Shown here in pieces: positions 1-11,900 of a stretch of 64,000 bases of DNA. Origin of the DNA: Apostichopus japonicus (Eukaryota; Echinodermata; Holothuroidea; Aspidochirotida; Stichopodidae). The stretch is taken from assembly GCF_037975245.1 (NCBI RefSeq), contig NC_092576.1, positions 19,120,111-19,184,110 on the forward strand, given 5' to 3'. The position numbers and the translations under genes are program-made. Position 1 is the stretch's first letter. Each line of letters starts with the position of its first letter. The notes under the pieces were generated by a model. The model did not search any database and was not told the origin of the DNA. It saw nothing but the letters and a program-made list of their open reading frames with translations.

Positions 1-2478
1 AATTACACATATACGAGTTGTCCTATGTGAATTTATCTCTTTTCACAACACTTAGGGCGACATAGAATAAAAACAGCACTTAGGGCAACATTGGCAATTT
101 AATGTTATTCCATCCCACTGGACCACTGTTAGGACTCCAGTATGGGTACTATTGATAGTAACCCCTTTGCAAACCAAATATAGAAAATCATCTAATTAAC
201 TAAGTAATTAATTACACATATACAAGTTGTCCTATGTAAATTTATCTCTTTTCACAACACTTAGGGCGACATAGAATAAAAACAGCACTTAGGGCGACAT
301 TGGCAATTTAATGTTATTCCATCACACTGGACCACTGTTAGGACTCCAGTATGGGTACTATTGATAGTAACCCCTTTGTAAAATAAATATAGAAAATCAT
401 CTAATTAACTAAGTAATTAATTACACATATACAAGTGTCCTATGTGAATTTATCTCTTTTCACAACACTTAGGGCGACATAGAATAAAAACAGCACTTAG
501 GGCGCTATTGGCAATTTAATGTTATATCATCACACTGGACCACTGTTAGGACTCCAGTATGGGTACTATTGATAGTAACCCCTTTGTTAAACAAATATAG
601 AAAATCATCTAATTAACTAAGTAATTAATTACACATATACAAGTTGTCCTATGTGAATTTATCTCTTTTCACAACACTTAGGGCGACATAGAATAAAAAC
701 AGCACTTAGGGCGACATTGGCAATTTAATATTATTCCATCACACTGGACCACTGTTAGGACTCCAGTATGGGTACTATTGATAGTAACCCCTTTGTTAAA
801 CAAATATAGAAAATCATCTAATTAACTAAGTAATTAATTACACATATACAAGTTGTCCTATGTGAATTTATCTCTTTTCACAACACTTAGGGCGACATAG
901 AATAAATACAGCACTTAGGGCGACATTGGCAATTTAATATTATTCCATCACACTGGACCACTGTTAGGACTCCAGTATGGGTACTATTGATAGTAACCCC
1001 TTTGTAAAATAAATATAGAAAATAATCTAATGAACTAAGTAATTAATTACACATATACAAGTTGTCCTATGTGAATTTATCTCTTTTCACAACACTTAGG
1101 GCGACGTAGAATAAAAACAGCACTTAGGGCGACATTGGCAATTTAATGTTATTCCATCACACTGGACCACTGTTAGGACTCCAGTATGGGTACTATTGAT
1201 AGTAATCCCTTTGTAAAATAAATATAGAAAATAATTTAATGAACTAAGTAATTAATTACACATATACATGTAATACAATACTATTTTGTCACACTGGACC
1301 ACTGTATAGGACTCCAGTGTGGGTACTATTCATAGAAATCCTTTTGCAAGACAATAAACCAAGTAGTTTAACTAATTAATTAATTAATAACACATATTCA
1401 TGTTGGCGTATGTGAATTTAGCTCTTTTCACAACACTTAGGGCGACATAGAATAAAACAGCACTTAGGGCGACAGTGGCAATTTAATGTATATTTCATCA
1501 AACTGGACCACTGTTAGGACTCCATGCAGTATGGGTATTATTTATATGTATCCCTTTGCACAATACATATAGCAAATAATTTAACTAATTAATTATTTAA
1601 TTGCACATATACAAGTTGTCCTATGTAAATTTATCTTTTTTCACAACACTTAGGGCGACATAGAATAAAAACAGCACTTAGGGCGACATTGGCAATTTAA
1701 TGTTATTCCATCACACTGGACCACTGTTAGGACTCCAGTATGGGTACTATTGATAGTAACCCCTTTGTAAAATAAATATAGAAAATAATTTAATTAGCTA
1801 AGTAATTAATTACACATATACGAGTTGTCCTATGTGAATTTATCTCTTTTAACAACACTTAGGGTGACATACCATAAAAACAACACTTAGAGCGACATTG
1901 GCAATTTAATGTTATATCATCACACTGGACCACTGTTAGGACTCCAGTATGGGTACTCTTGAAAGTAATCTCTTTGTAAAATAAATATAGAAAATCATTT
2001 AATTAACTAAGTAATTAATTACACATATACGAGTTGTCCTATGTGAATTTATCTCTTTTAACAACACTTAGGGCGACATACCATAAAAACAACACTTAGG
2101 GCGACATTGGCAATTTAATGTTATATCATCACACTGGACCACTGTAAGGACTCCAGTATGGGTACTATTGAAAGTTATCCCTTTGTAAAATAAATATAGC
2201 AAATAATTTAATTAACTAAGTAATTAATTACACATATACGAGTTGTCCTATGTGAATTTATCTCTTTTAACAACACTTAGGGCGACATACCATAAAAACA
2301 ACACTTAGAGCGACATTGGCAAGCTAATGTTATATCATCACACTGGACCACTGTTAAGACTCCAGTATGGGTACTGTTGAAAGTTATCCCTTTGTAAAAT
2401 AAATAGAGCAAATAATTTAATTAACTAAGTACTTAATTACACATATACGAGTTGTCCTATGTGAATTTATCTCTTTAG
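1..2478. repeat. Satellite array, ~209-bp monomer, about 12 copies
   Basis: Head-to-tail copies begin with AATTACACATATAC near positions 1, 210, 419, 628 and 836 and continue to 2478, giving a period close to 209 bp. Each monomer holds two internal copies of CACTTAGGGCGACAT about 30 bp apart and the block CACTGGACCACTGT. Copies differ mainly by substitutions. One unit near 1260-1380 has lost the paired GGCGACAT block and is shorter, and the units after 1800 form a subfamily with CATACCATAAAAACAACAC. The array runs off the left edge. No coding potential is visible. Confidence 0.97.
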
Positions 2479-2640
2479 TGAAAAATGCATCAATTCAATG
2501 GAATGTGTAATTAATTACTTAGTTAATTAAATTATTTGCTTTATTGATTATACAAAGGGAATTACTTTCAATAGTACCCATACTGGAGTCCTTACAGTGG
2601 TCCAGTGTGATGATATAACATTGAATTGATGCATTTTTCA
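2479..2640. mobile_element. 162-bp inverted-repeat element containing a reversed satellite segment
   Basis: The ends are perfect 22-bp inverted repeats (2479-2500 and 2619-2640, outer ends TGAAAAATGCATC). The ~118 bp between them is the satellite monomer core in the opposite orientation, from the ATTAATTAC block through the CACTGGACCACTG block. It ends the array. The shape is that of a MITE. It may be the element from which the satellite core was amplified, or an insertion that captured a monomer; a clear target duplication is not visible. Confidence 0.7.
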
Positions 2641-2966
2641 TTAAAAATCAACTTAAGGTTGCAGCCATTTGAGGGAGATATTTGATATACATGACAGTTA
2701 AACTACCAAAAACAGGTTTCACCTGGCTTATAACGTGTTTCTCCTCACTGCAGCATGCATTTAACTGTCAAGTGCTGCAGGAACGAAAAATTAGCAAAAT
2801 TTCCTAAAATTCAGAGTGCCCCTTTAATAGTTGGCATGATTCTAGAAATGACCAACTTTGTTTTGAGTATGAAAGTCACCTTGAGACCTTCCACCTTCTG
2901 CAAAGTTACAGGTGTCTATATGAATAGAAGTCTTTGTGTGATTTCTTGAAATAATGAGTGTGGACA

Positions 2967-4971
2967 TGTCCCATCAGTCACAGTTTTTTAATATTTGTTT
3001 TGGTCATAAGCCAACAGAATGATTTTAGCTGTTGTTGGGGGTCCATCTATCTAGTACTACTCAAGGCTTAATCTGGCATGAGCAGAGATTCTTCAATTGT
3101 GTATAGGGTTATGTGCAAGACAACCTGAAACTTCTGTTCCATCAGTCACAGAATTAGGCTGCATGTGTGGTGCAATGCAAAATGGGGAAATCCAGTGCTG
3201 AAAGACAGTGAAACAGGAGGGAACGTTTGAAAGCAGAGGGGAAATATGATGCATATAAAAAACACAATCAGCGTATCGCAAACAGTGGGCCCACAAGAAG
3301 AAGCGGGAGATGTCTTCACAACAGAAGCGTCGAGAACGTGAACAAAAACGCAAATCAGAATACAGGTACAGTATATTTCTTCAAATTAATTTGTTAGACC
3401 ATGTTATTGAAAGCAGCTTGTGTCACTGACATGATGGTGACATGATGAAGTGTTCATTGACCTGTGAAGGTTATCCTGAATCAAGATTGGTATATACATG
3501 TCAGATCTTTGGATTTTACTGTCCCATCAGTCACAGTATATGGTTCAGATAGTATAGCCTATATTGGACAGTTTGCAATGCCTAAAAGTATTAGTACAAG
3601 AATAGTGTCGTTCCATTCATACCTAATTTCCTAAAAAGAAATGACATAACAACTATTATCATCTACAGCAGTGGCATGCACAGAGGTTTGTAGAGAGGGC
3701 TGGATCACTGCATACAGGCCCTTCTGTCCAAAATTTGAGGAATGCAATATTCTTGGATCACAGAACAATGAGGCCGAGTTGAAGGAACTGGTGGGTCTAT
3801 CAGGGGGAAAAAGAACCTGAAGCACTGTACAACACACTCCTGGTTGGCAGTATCACCACAGGAGTACCCATCACACAAGTGAATTATTTTTCACAGAACC
3901 ACTAGGCTGTAACTTAAATGATGTAAGGTCCAATCCAATCATTGGTAAGGCCAGGTGGATCCTTTTTATAGTATATGTATGCCCCTTTGCCTATTAGTTT
4001 TGGCTCTAATCCTCATGGGATGTTGACCACTTTAGTATTTTGGGGGGAAATGGAGAACATGGCTCAAAAAATTTGTATTAGACTTTCACTATATGATGGG
4101 CAGATTGGACCCTTTAAATCCACAGTTGAGAGTAACTCGGTACTTTTGCTGCCCAGGGTTAAGCTCAGCATATTGTCAAAAGCTCATGTGACTTAAATGA
4201 CTTCATCAATGTTGTATAATTAGTATACTTTTCATTATCAATGTTTGCATGTTTCAAGGCTCAGCTCGTTCTGTTGTTGTTAATAAATAAAATGCAAGTT
4301 TCAAATGCATACGGATTGTGTTTCATTTTTCCAGATGTCATTACTTGATACACCGAAGTGGGATGACATGAGTCCCATACATGGGCAACAAACCTCACCA
4401 AATATGTGCCCAAACAGCTTTCCCAGTGAGGCCCCAACAAATCACACACCCATGACTCAGTCATATGGGGCTATATGAGACAGCAAGTGTGGAATGGAAC
4501 AGGTTTTCCCATGGGCCTGTGTCTGTTCTACATATGCCAGTTGCTTCTATGGGATGCTCATATGGCAAACCAATGTGGGACCCACACCCCCATTGGCCAA
4601 CTCGAGTGGGCCCTACCTGTGATGACTATGGGTGGCTAGAGCCCAGATGACCCAAGTTTAATGCTAGTTGGCACCATATGTGGATGCAAACTGAAGTTAG
4701 TGCAAAACAAAATTTGCTATAATTTCGGAGGAGATACTGTAGCGTCCCATCAGTCACAGAGCTTCTGTCCCATCAGTCACAAGGGAAATGCCACTGTGTG
4801 AAATAGTTAATGCCAATATTCTCTCAATGGTGGTGCTCTGATATAGCTACATTAAGTAGCTACCAGGAGGGATATATACCCAACTCATTCTTTTCATTCT
4901 GATAGATAGCGCTTACAAGTTAACTAAATGTACCTAAAAATGGTGGTCCGCAAATGTCCCATCAGTCACAG
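2967..4971 (+). repeat. Six dispersed copies of TGTCCCATCAGTCACAG
   Basis: The 17-base word, or a one-base variant, occurs at 2967-2983, 3135-3151 (TGTTCC), 3520-3536, 4743-4759 (CGTCCC), 4766-4782 (ending CAA) and 4955-4971. All are on the same strand, with irregular spacing and unrelated flanks. I did not notice it elsewhere in the window. It does not keep one reading frame. Function unknown. Confidence 0.85.
3264..3365 (+). pseudogene. Possible basic, Lys/Arg-rich exon or remnant
   Basis: One forward frame from about 3264 to 3365 reads as a strongly basic, helix-like segment. It has WAHKKKREM followed by QQKRREREQKRKSEYR and stops at a GT (CAG|GTACAG) that could be a donor. The composition resembles the basic N-terminal regions of many DNA-binding or transposon proteins. 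Immediately upstream the frame meets a stop, while a neighbouring frame (KYDAYKKHN) is open, as if a one-base indel had occurred. No start codon, partner exon or domain match can be shown, so this may be chance. Confidence 0.25.
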
Positions 4972-6089
4972 GGCTACTCTAAGTGCTCCCTATCTAAAAG
5001 GAACATACTTATGTGAACAGTTCTTCAATGATGGACCACAAGACAGGGGCACATACTCAAAAACCACTGCAGTGGTAGTCCAAGATGTCTGCTTTGTTAA
5101 TCATAAAATATCTTTTGATACCTTCTTAAATAACAGTGACCATAATAATGTGAACATTTGGTGTAAGTATATACTGAGAATAAAAAGCTTTGAAGAGGTT
5201 CAATCCAAATCATAATAACAAATGAGGAAAAAACCTGTCTTTATGTTGATGTGACAAGGACTTACAGAACCAAAATAATGGCAAGTTCTTCTCAATGTCA
5301 AGAAATATTTAAAAACTTCTTGAATATGCAAATTCCTGTCATACCCATTAAACAATATTCAAAGAACACAATTGTTAGAGGAGATACTAGTTAGGCTTTT
5401 TGAAAATCTAAAACTTGAGCACATGCTTGAGTATAAAGTGCAAGAATGCTTTCACTCAAGATGTTTTCACTGAAAAAGATGATAAAAAGAGGGAGCACCA
5501 ACCTAAAAATTACTGAGTTTATAGATACATTCATTATCTATTACTATTGTTAAAACATTATGTTGCAAAGGTCCCTTTGTAAGAAAAGTAAACTGTGACC
5601 TTTGGGTGCATGCCCAAAGAAATTTCAATGATAAAAAATGTTGAAATTCATATCGAAAATATTTCCAGGTATGTTCTTTATAAAGTTGTATGAACTGGTC
5701 TTCTTAACCCACCCCCCCCCACCCCCATCCACAAGACAAGGTTTTTTGGTGGGGTGGAAGTAGATCACTTTTGCATATTTTAGTGGAGCTATGTTATGTT
5801 TCTCAAAGAATTGCATAAAAAGTTCATGTTTTGGTCCCTACATTCACTCAAATGTCCAATGAATTCTAAAGCGATTCTAACACTGGACGTCACACAGTCA
5901 CATTCTGGAGGCAAGGGTGTCAATGGAGCATCAATATAGACCGGGAGCCCATAGGGTTTGGGTAGCTGGGAAGGTAATCAATTGCCTTGTACATCACAAT
6001 GTTCACAGTGCATTCGTGTATATGAAACCAGACGACTGGCAAACCGGCTGTAGTGGGTGTGGCTGGGAAAGCAATTTTAAAGTCACCTA

Positions 6090-8259
6090 AAAGCTAACCT
6101 AGATCAGCTTTCATGGTAACCACATCAAAGTAAATACAATGTGTCAGGTATGGCCCCATGAGCAACAAATGGCCATCGCCAGTAATTATTGGTGGTGGGG
6201 TAGCTTTGCCAGCCTCACGGATGACCTAGGTCAGCTCATGAGGTAACCACTTGAAACCTATTGGAAAATGATGGTCAGGACTTCAGTTACAAGGGATGGG
6301 CATTTCCAGTCATTTTTATTGGTGGGTACCCCTGCCAGTAGAGCCCCAAAATGCCCATCCCCTCATTGACCTAGGTGGCTCATGAAGTAACCAGTTGAAA
6401 ACTACTGGAAAATGATTAGCAGGACTCTATATGTGAGGGATGGGCAATTCCAGTAATTTGTATTAGTGGGGTACCCCTGCAAGTAGACCCCCAAAATGCC
6501 AATCCCCCTCATTGGCCTAGGTGTGCTCATGATGTAACCAGTTGAAACCTACTGGAAAATGATAGGTATCACTTCATATGTAATGTTTGGGCATTTCCAG
6601 AAATTTCTATTAGAGGGGTACAAGATGCCAGTAGACCCCCAAAAAGCCCATCCCCTCATTGACCTAGGTCTGCTCATGAAGTATCCAGTTAAAAACTACC
6701 GGAAAATAATTGGCAGGACTCTATATGTAAGGGATGGGCAATTCCAGTAATTTATATTAGTGGGGTACCCCTGCCAGTAGACCCCCAAAATGCCCATCCC
6801 CTCATTGACCTAGGTCGGCTCATAAGGTAACCAGTTGATACCTACTGGAAAATGATACGTATCACTCATATGTAAGGGATGGGCATTTCCAGAAATTTCT
6901 ATCAGTTGGGGTACCCCTGAAAGTAGACCCCCAAAATGCCAATCCCCCTCATTGGCCTAGGTGTGCTCATGATGTAACCAGTTGAAACCTACTGGAAAAT
7001 GATAGGTATCACTTCATATGTAAAGATTGGGCATTTCCAGAAATTTCTATTAGAGGGGTACAAGTGCCAGTAGACCCCCAAAAAGCCCATCCCCTCATTG
7101 ACCTAGGTCTGCTCATGAAGTATCCAGTTAAAAACTACCGGAAAATAATTGGCAGGACTCTATATGTAAGGGATGGGCAATTCCAGTAATTTATATTAGT
7201 GGGGTACCCCTGCCAGTAGACCCCCAAAATGCCCATCCCCTCATTGACCTAGGTCGGCTCATAAGGTAACCAGTTGATACCTACTGGAAAATGATAGGTA
7301 TCACTCATATGTAAGGGATGGGCATTTCCAGAAATTTCTATTAGTGGGGTACCCCTGAAAGTAGACCCCCAAAATGCCCATCCCCTCATTGACCTAGGTG
7401 AGCTCATAATGTAACCAGTTGAAACCTACTGGAAAATGATAGGTATCACTTCATATGTAAAGTTTGGGCATTTCCAGAAATTTCTATTAGTGGGATACAC
7501 GTGCCAGTAGACCCCCAAAAAGCCAATCCCCTCATTGACCTAGGTCAGCTCATGAAGTATCCAGTTAAAAACTACTGAAAAATAATTGGCAGGACTCTAT
7601 ATGTAAGGGATGGGCAATTCCAGTAATTTCATATTACTGGGGTACCCCTGCCAGTAGACCCCCAAAGAGCCCATCCCCTCATTGACCTAGGTCGGCTCAT
7701 AAGGTAACCAGTTGATACCTACTGAAAAATGATAGGTATCACTCATATGTAAGGTTTGGGCATTTCCAGAAATTTCTATTAGAGGGGTACAAGTGCCAGT
7801 AGACCCCCAAAAAGCCCATCCCCTCATTGACCTAGGTCTGCTCATGAAGTATCCAGTTAAAAACTACCGGAAAATAATTGGCAGGACTCTATATGTAAGA
7901 GATGGGCAATTCCAGTAATTTATATTAGTGGGGTACCCCTGCCAGTAGACCCCCAAAATGCCCATCCCCTCATTGACCTAGGTCGGCTCATAAGGTAACC
8001 AGTTGATACCTACTGGAAAATGATAGGTATCACTCATATGTAAGGGATGGGCATTTCCAGAAATTTCTATTAGTGGGGTACCCCTGAAAGTAGACCCCCA
8101 AAATGCCCATCCCCTCATTGACCTAGGTGAGCTCATAATGTAACCAGTTGAAACCTACTGGAAAATGATAGGTATCACTTCATATGTAAAGTTTGGGCAT
8201 TTCCAGAAATTTCTATTAGTGGGATACACATGCCAGTAGACCCCCAAAAAGCCAATCCC
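6090..8259. repeat. Satellite array, ~147-bp monomer with higher-order pattern
   Basis: Monomers carry CATTGACCTAGGT, TAACCAGTTGA(T/A)ACCTACTGGAAAATGATA, GGGCATTTCCAG and a variable GGGGTACC block, with CCTAGGT recurring about every 146-150 bp. Monomer types differ: one carries GGCAGGACTCTATATG and another GGTATCACTTCATATG. They succeed one another in a recurring order; the AGAGGGGTACAAG type appears at about 6611, 7053 and 7783, which is a higher-order repeat of three to five monomers. The first ~200 bp are degenerate. The array is interrupted at 8259 by the Gypsy element and resumes at 13435. Confidence 0.95.
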
Positions 8260-8527
8260 TGTTGAAGATTGAGGTTGTGTCACAATCTTCAATTGAGGTT
8301 AGTACTGTAGAACAGAGCTGTGGTTATAACACTTACTTGATGTAGTCTCTGGTAGTCAATGAAACTGTTGTTACACAACAGTGTTGTACCAGGAACTTGC
8401 ACACAGAGTTCCAGGGCTTCTTATTCAGCTTGGTCACTGGAGCATGCAGTCACTTAAGATTGAGTGAGAGTGCTATGCTGCTAGAGTTAGGGTTAGTGAA
8501 AGTCATGTCAATGTCAATGTCACTACA
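8260..8527 (-). repeat. 3' LTR of the Gypsy element
   Basis: This 268-bp repeat is identical by eye to 13167-13434. Because the element is read on the minus strand, this copy is the 3' LTR. Its plus-strand left end contains an inverted repeat TTGAAGATTG / CAATCTTCAA (8262-8292) that could form a 10-bp stem at the RNA end. A GTCAATGTCAATGTCA direct repeat lies near the opposite end. Confidence 0.96.
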
Positions 8528-8541
8528 TCTCCCTTTTCCAC
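8528..8541 (-). promoter_or_regulatory. Polypurine tract of the Gypsy element
   Basis: On the minus strand a purine run (GGAAAAGGGAGA) lies directly against the 3' LTR, where the primer for plus-strand DNA synthesis is expected. The call rests on position and composition. Confidence 0.75.
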
Positions 8542-8933
8542 ACAAAACAAAACGAATGATCGAACAACACTTTGCGAAACTTTCCAAGTCAAACAGCGGT
8601 GATTGATTCTGCCAATCGTGCTATACACATATTTACAAATGTTAAAATACTTCTATAAGGATTCCGAGAGAGCTTTCCACATCAGCTAATTCGCACAGGT
8701 TCAAAGAAAATGTTAAATCAAATTTTATGCTTCACTAACGAATTGTCTTGGAAATTAAACAAAAACAATATTTTTTTTTGTTTTTTTTGTTTTTTTGTTT
8801 CTGCTTTGCTGTCTTTACTGTTGCTTGTCCTTTCTTCTTTTTCTTATAAAACAAAAGTTTTCTCACTTCCTTGGTCTTTTCCTCACAAAACAAAACAAAA
8901 AGGTAAAATTCTATGTACATATGAAATACGCCA

Positions 8934-11900
8934 CTACGTCACATAATCTTCAAACCTCCTTGGCCTTCGAATGTTACGCTTTGGTCGCATGGCTGGAGGC
9001 TGATGAGGACTGCTCTCTTGTTGAGGTGAGATGTTGGGAACAGATGGTGGTACATCTACACCAGTTGTAGTCAGTGTATCTGTGTCGGTATTATCTGCCT
9101 TGCTAGGGATTTCTTGATTGTTTTCTGTGACTTGCTCTGCCTCGCTAAGGTCAGGTCTGATATGCTGCCGATTACGTCTAAGCAATCTCCCCTCTGGGCT
9201 CTGGAGAACGTAGGATCGTTCACCCCCAGCTCCGGCAACAACTGTAACAGGCTTCCACAATCTTGTGCCTGGATCCAAAATTCTGGACTTCTGCCCATTG
9301 GATAGTGTAGGCAGTTCTGATCTTCTGGCATGTTGGTCAAAATAGTACTTCTGAACATTCTGTCTCTGCTGTAGCTGTTTGTATATATGGTCTGCAGCTA
9401 CGTTGGTATTGGGTGACTTGCTGGGAAGTGTATTTCTCAGCTGGCGGCCCATCAAGATTTCTGCAGGGCTGGGTAAGCTTTCAGATATAGGTGTGGTTCT
9501 CCAATGAAGCAAAGCTAGCTGGATGTCTGATGCCTTTTTCATGATACTTTTTATTGTTCTGATTTGTCTCTCTACAAACCCATTGCCTTGAGGTCTCCTA
9601 GGGGATGTTGTCACATGAGTAAAACCCCATGATTCTGCGAACATCATGAACTGGTAACTGGAATACTGGGGACCATTATCACTCACAACCTTAGATGGAA
9701 TTCCTTGTTCAGCAAAAATTTTCTTCAAGGCTGAAATGACAGTGTTGCTTGAGACCTGATCTGAAAGTTGTTGTAGGATTGGATACTTGCTATAGTAGTC
9801 TACCACGATCAACCATTGCTTGCCTTTCAATTCAAACAGATCCGTGGCAACTGTGCTCCATGGTTTTGTAGGAATCTCGTGCGGTAGAAGTGGTTCCGCT
9901 GGTTGAGCTGGTTGCTGTTGTTGGCATGCTGGGCATGACTGGACCATTCTTTCAATATCTTTGTTAATGTTGTTCCAATAGACACACTCTCTGGCCAATA
10001 ACTTGGTTTTCTGTTGTCCCAAATGGCTTGTGTGCAGCTTTTGCAAGATACCTGCTTGCATCTGCTTGGGTATGACAACTTGAAACCCTTTTAGAATTAC
10101 TCCATCACAAACTGTGAGTTCATCTCTGTAGCTCCAAAATTGTCGTAAGTCAGGTTGTACCTCCTTGATTGAGTCTGGCCACCCTGTGATGATTACTTCC
10201 ACCAGGGCACTTAACATTGTGTCTTGCTTTGTCTGTTGTTTCAGCTCATCTTGCTTCTTTGATGAAAACTGGATAAAGTCAACCCTTAAGTCTAGGTCGA
10301 TGGCCTGCTTGTTACAAATACTTGGCAGACGTGAGAGGCTGTCTGCCAAAAGGTTGTCTTGTCCCGGGCGGTGCTTGATACTGAAGTTGTAGCCTTGTGA
10401 GCGTATTAGCATCCTCTGCAATCTGGGAGGTGCTGCAGTCAGTGGTTTGTCCATTATCATCAATAGTGGCTTGTGATCTGTTATTACTGTGAAGCTTCTG
10501 CCATACAAGTATGTGTGGAAGCGTTCTACACCAAAGACGATTGCTAACAACTCTCGTTCGATGCAGGAATAACGTTGTTCTGTAGACGACAAGGCCTTGC
10601 TTGCAAATGCGATTGGTTGTAGTTTTTCTTCCTGGTCATGTTGAAGAAGAGCTGCTCCTAGTCCTTGTAGACTTGCATCACATTGAACGTACACTGGTGA
10701 TGATGTATCAAAGTACTGGAGAAGTGATGACTCAGAAATTTCTTGCTTGAGCTTTTCCAGTGCTACTTGATGGTGTGGCTCCCAAATAAATTCTGCATCT
10801 TTGCGCAAAAGATCACGTAAAACAGCTGCCTTGGAGCTGAAATCATGTATGAAATGTGACAAGTAGGTCATGAGACCCAGGAAATGCTGTAATTCCAACT
10901 TGTTCCGTGGAGTTTGCATTGTTCTCAGGTCAGCAACCTTCTTGGGATCTGGTTTCATGCCCTCTCTGGAGTACCGGTTTCCAAAGAAATCAACACTTGT
11001 CTGCTTGATAGCGCACTTGCTTGAATTGAGTGTGAGGCCTTGTTGTGCAGCTGTGTTCATCAAGTTCATAAGATTCTGATCATGTTCCTCTGATGTTCGA
11101 CCAAAAATAACAATGTCATCTGCTATACAGACTGCCCCTTCACAGCCTTCTAGAATCCGATCCATCTCCAACTGGAAAATGTCTTGACTAACAATTAGTC
11201 CAAAGGGTAGTCGACAGAAGGCGTATCTTCCAAATGGTGTTTGAAAAGTGGTCAATTTCTGACTCTCTTCATCCAATTTCACTGACCAGTAGCCACATTT
11301 TGCATCTAGTTTCGAAAAAAACTTCATGTTGTGAAACTTGTGGTTCAATTCTTCTACTGTTTGCTGCCTATAATGTGGTCTTATGAGAGCCTTATTCAGC
11401 CTGCGTGGATCAAGACATATTCGAAGACTCCCATCTTTCTTGGTGACATATGTAATGGAACTCACCCACTCTGTAGGTTCAGTGATCTTTTTGATGACAC
11501 CTTGTTCTTCCATCTTATCTAGTTCTGATTTGATTTTTCCTTTCAGGGCAATTGGTGTTTTCCTAGGAGCATCAACATGACTTGGAAAGTTTGGGTCTAC
11601 TACTAAATGATGTGTATTATGGAGTTCACCAATCCTGTCAAATTGCTGTGGAAATAACCGCACTAACGTTTCGACGTCATTGATGGGTGATTGGTTGTTC
11701 ACGATACAGTGTAGAGATACAAGACCCAGCTGGACAGATGTTTGAATTCCCAATATCACAGGGCCATCTGATTGTACAACATAAAATTGTGTATCGTTCC
11801 ATGGTGTGTCGTTGTACCTGCATGGGATCACAACAGTCCCGTACTGCTTGATCTCAGTTCCATTGTATGCTGACAGCACTGTACCAGAGTCTGATAGGGA

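Larger units (their letters stand above)
2641..5930. other. 3.3-kb stretch without a convincing gene
   Basis: Apart from the dispersed 17-base motif and one possible basic exon (listed separately) I see no gene. Open frames are short and have no recognisable product. A C-rich tract is at 5708-5728. The segment just before the next satellite (from about 5930) begins to show degenerate monomers. Confidence 0.6.

Noticed and set aside
1-2478. Regular spacing that could suggest a CRISPR-like array
   Set aside because: The whole 209-bp unit is conserved, with no variable spacers. This is an ordinary satellite in a eukaryotic genome.
11115-11126. Reverse transcriptase catalytic motif reads ADD preceded by Ile rather than the textbook YxDD
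   Set aside because: Both catalytic aspartates are present, and I recall Ile-Ala-Asp-Asp as common in related animal Gypsy polymerases. It is not a defect.
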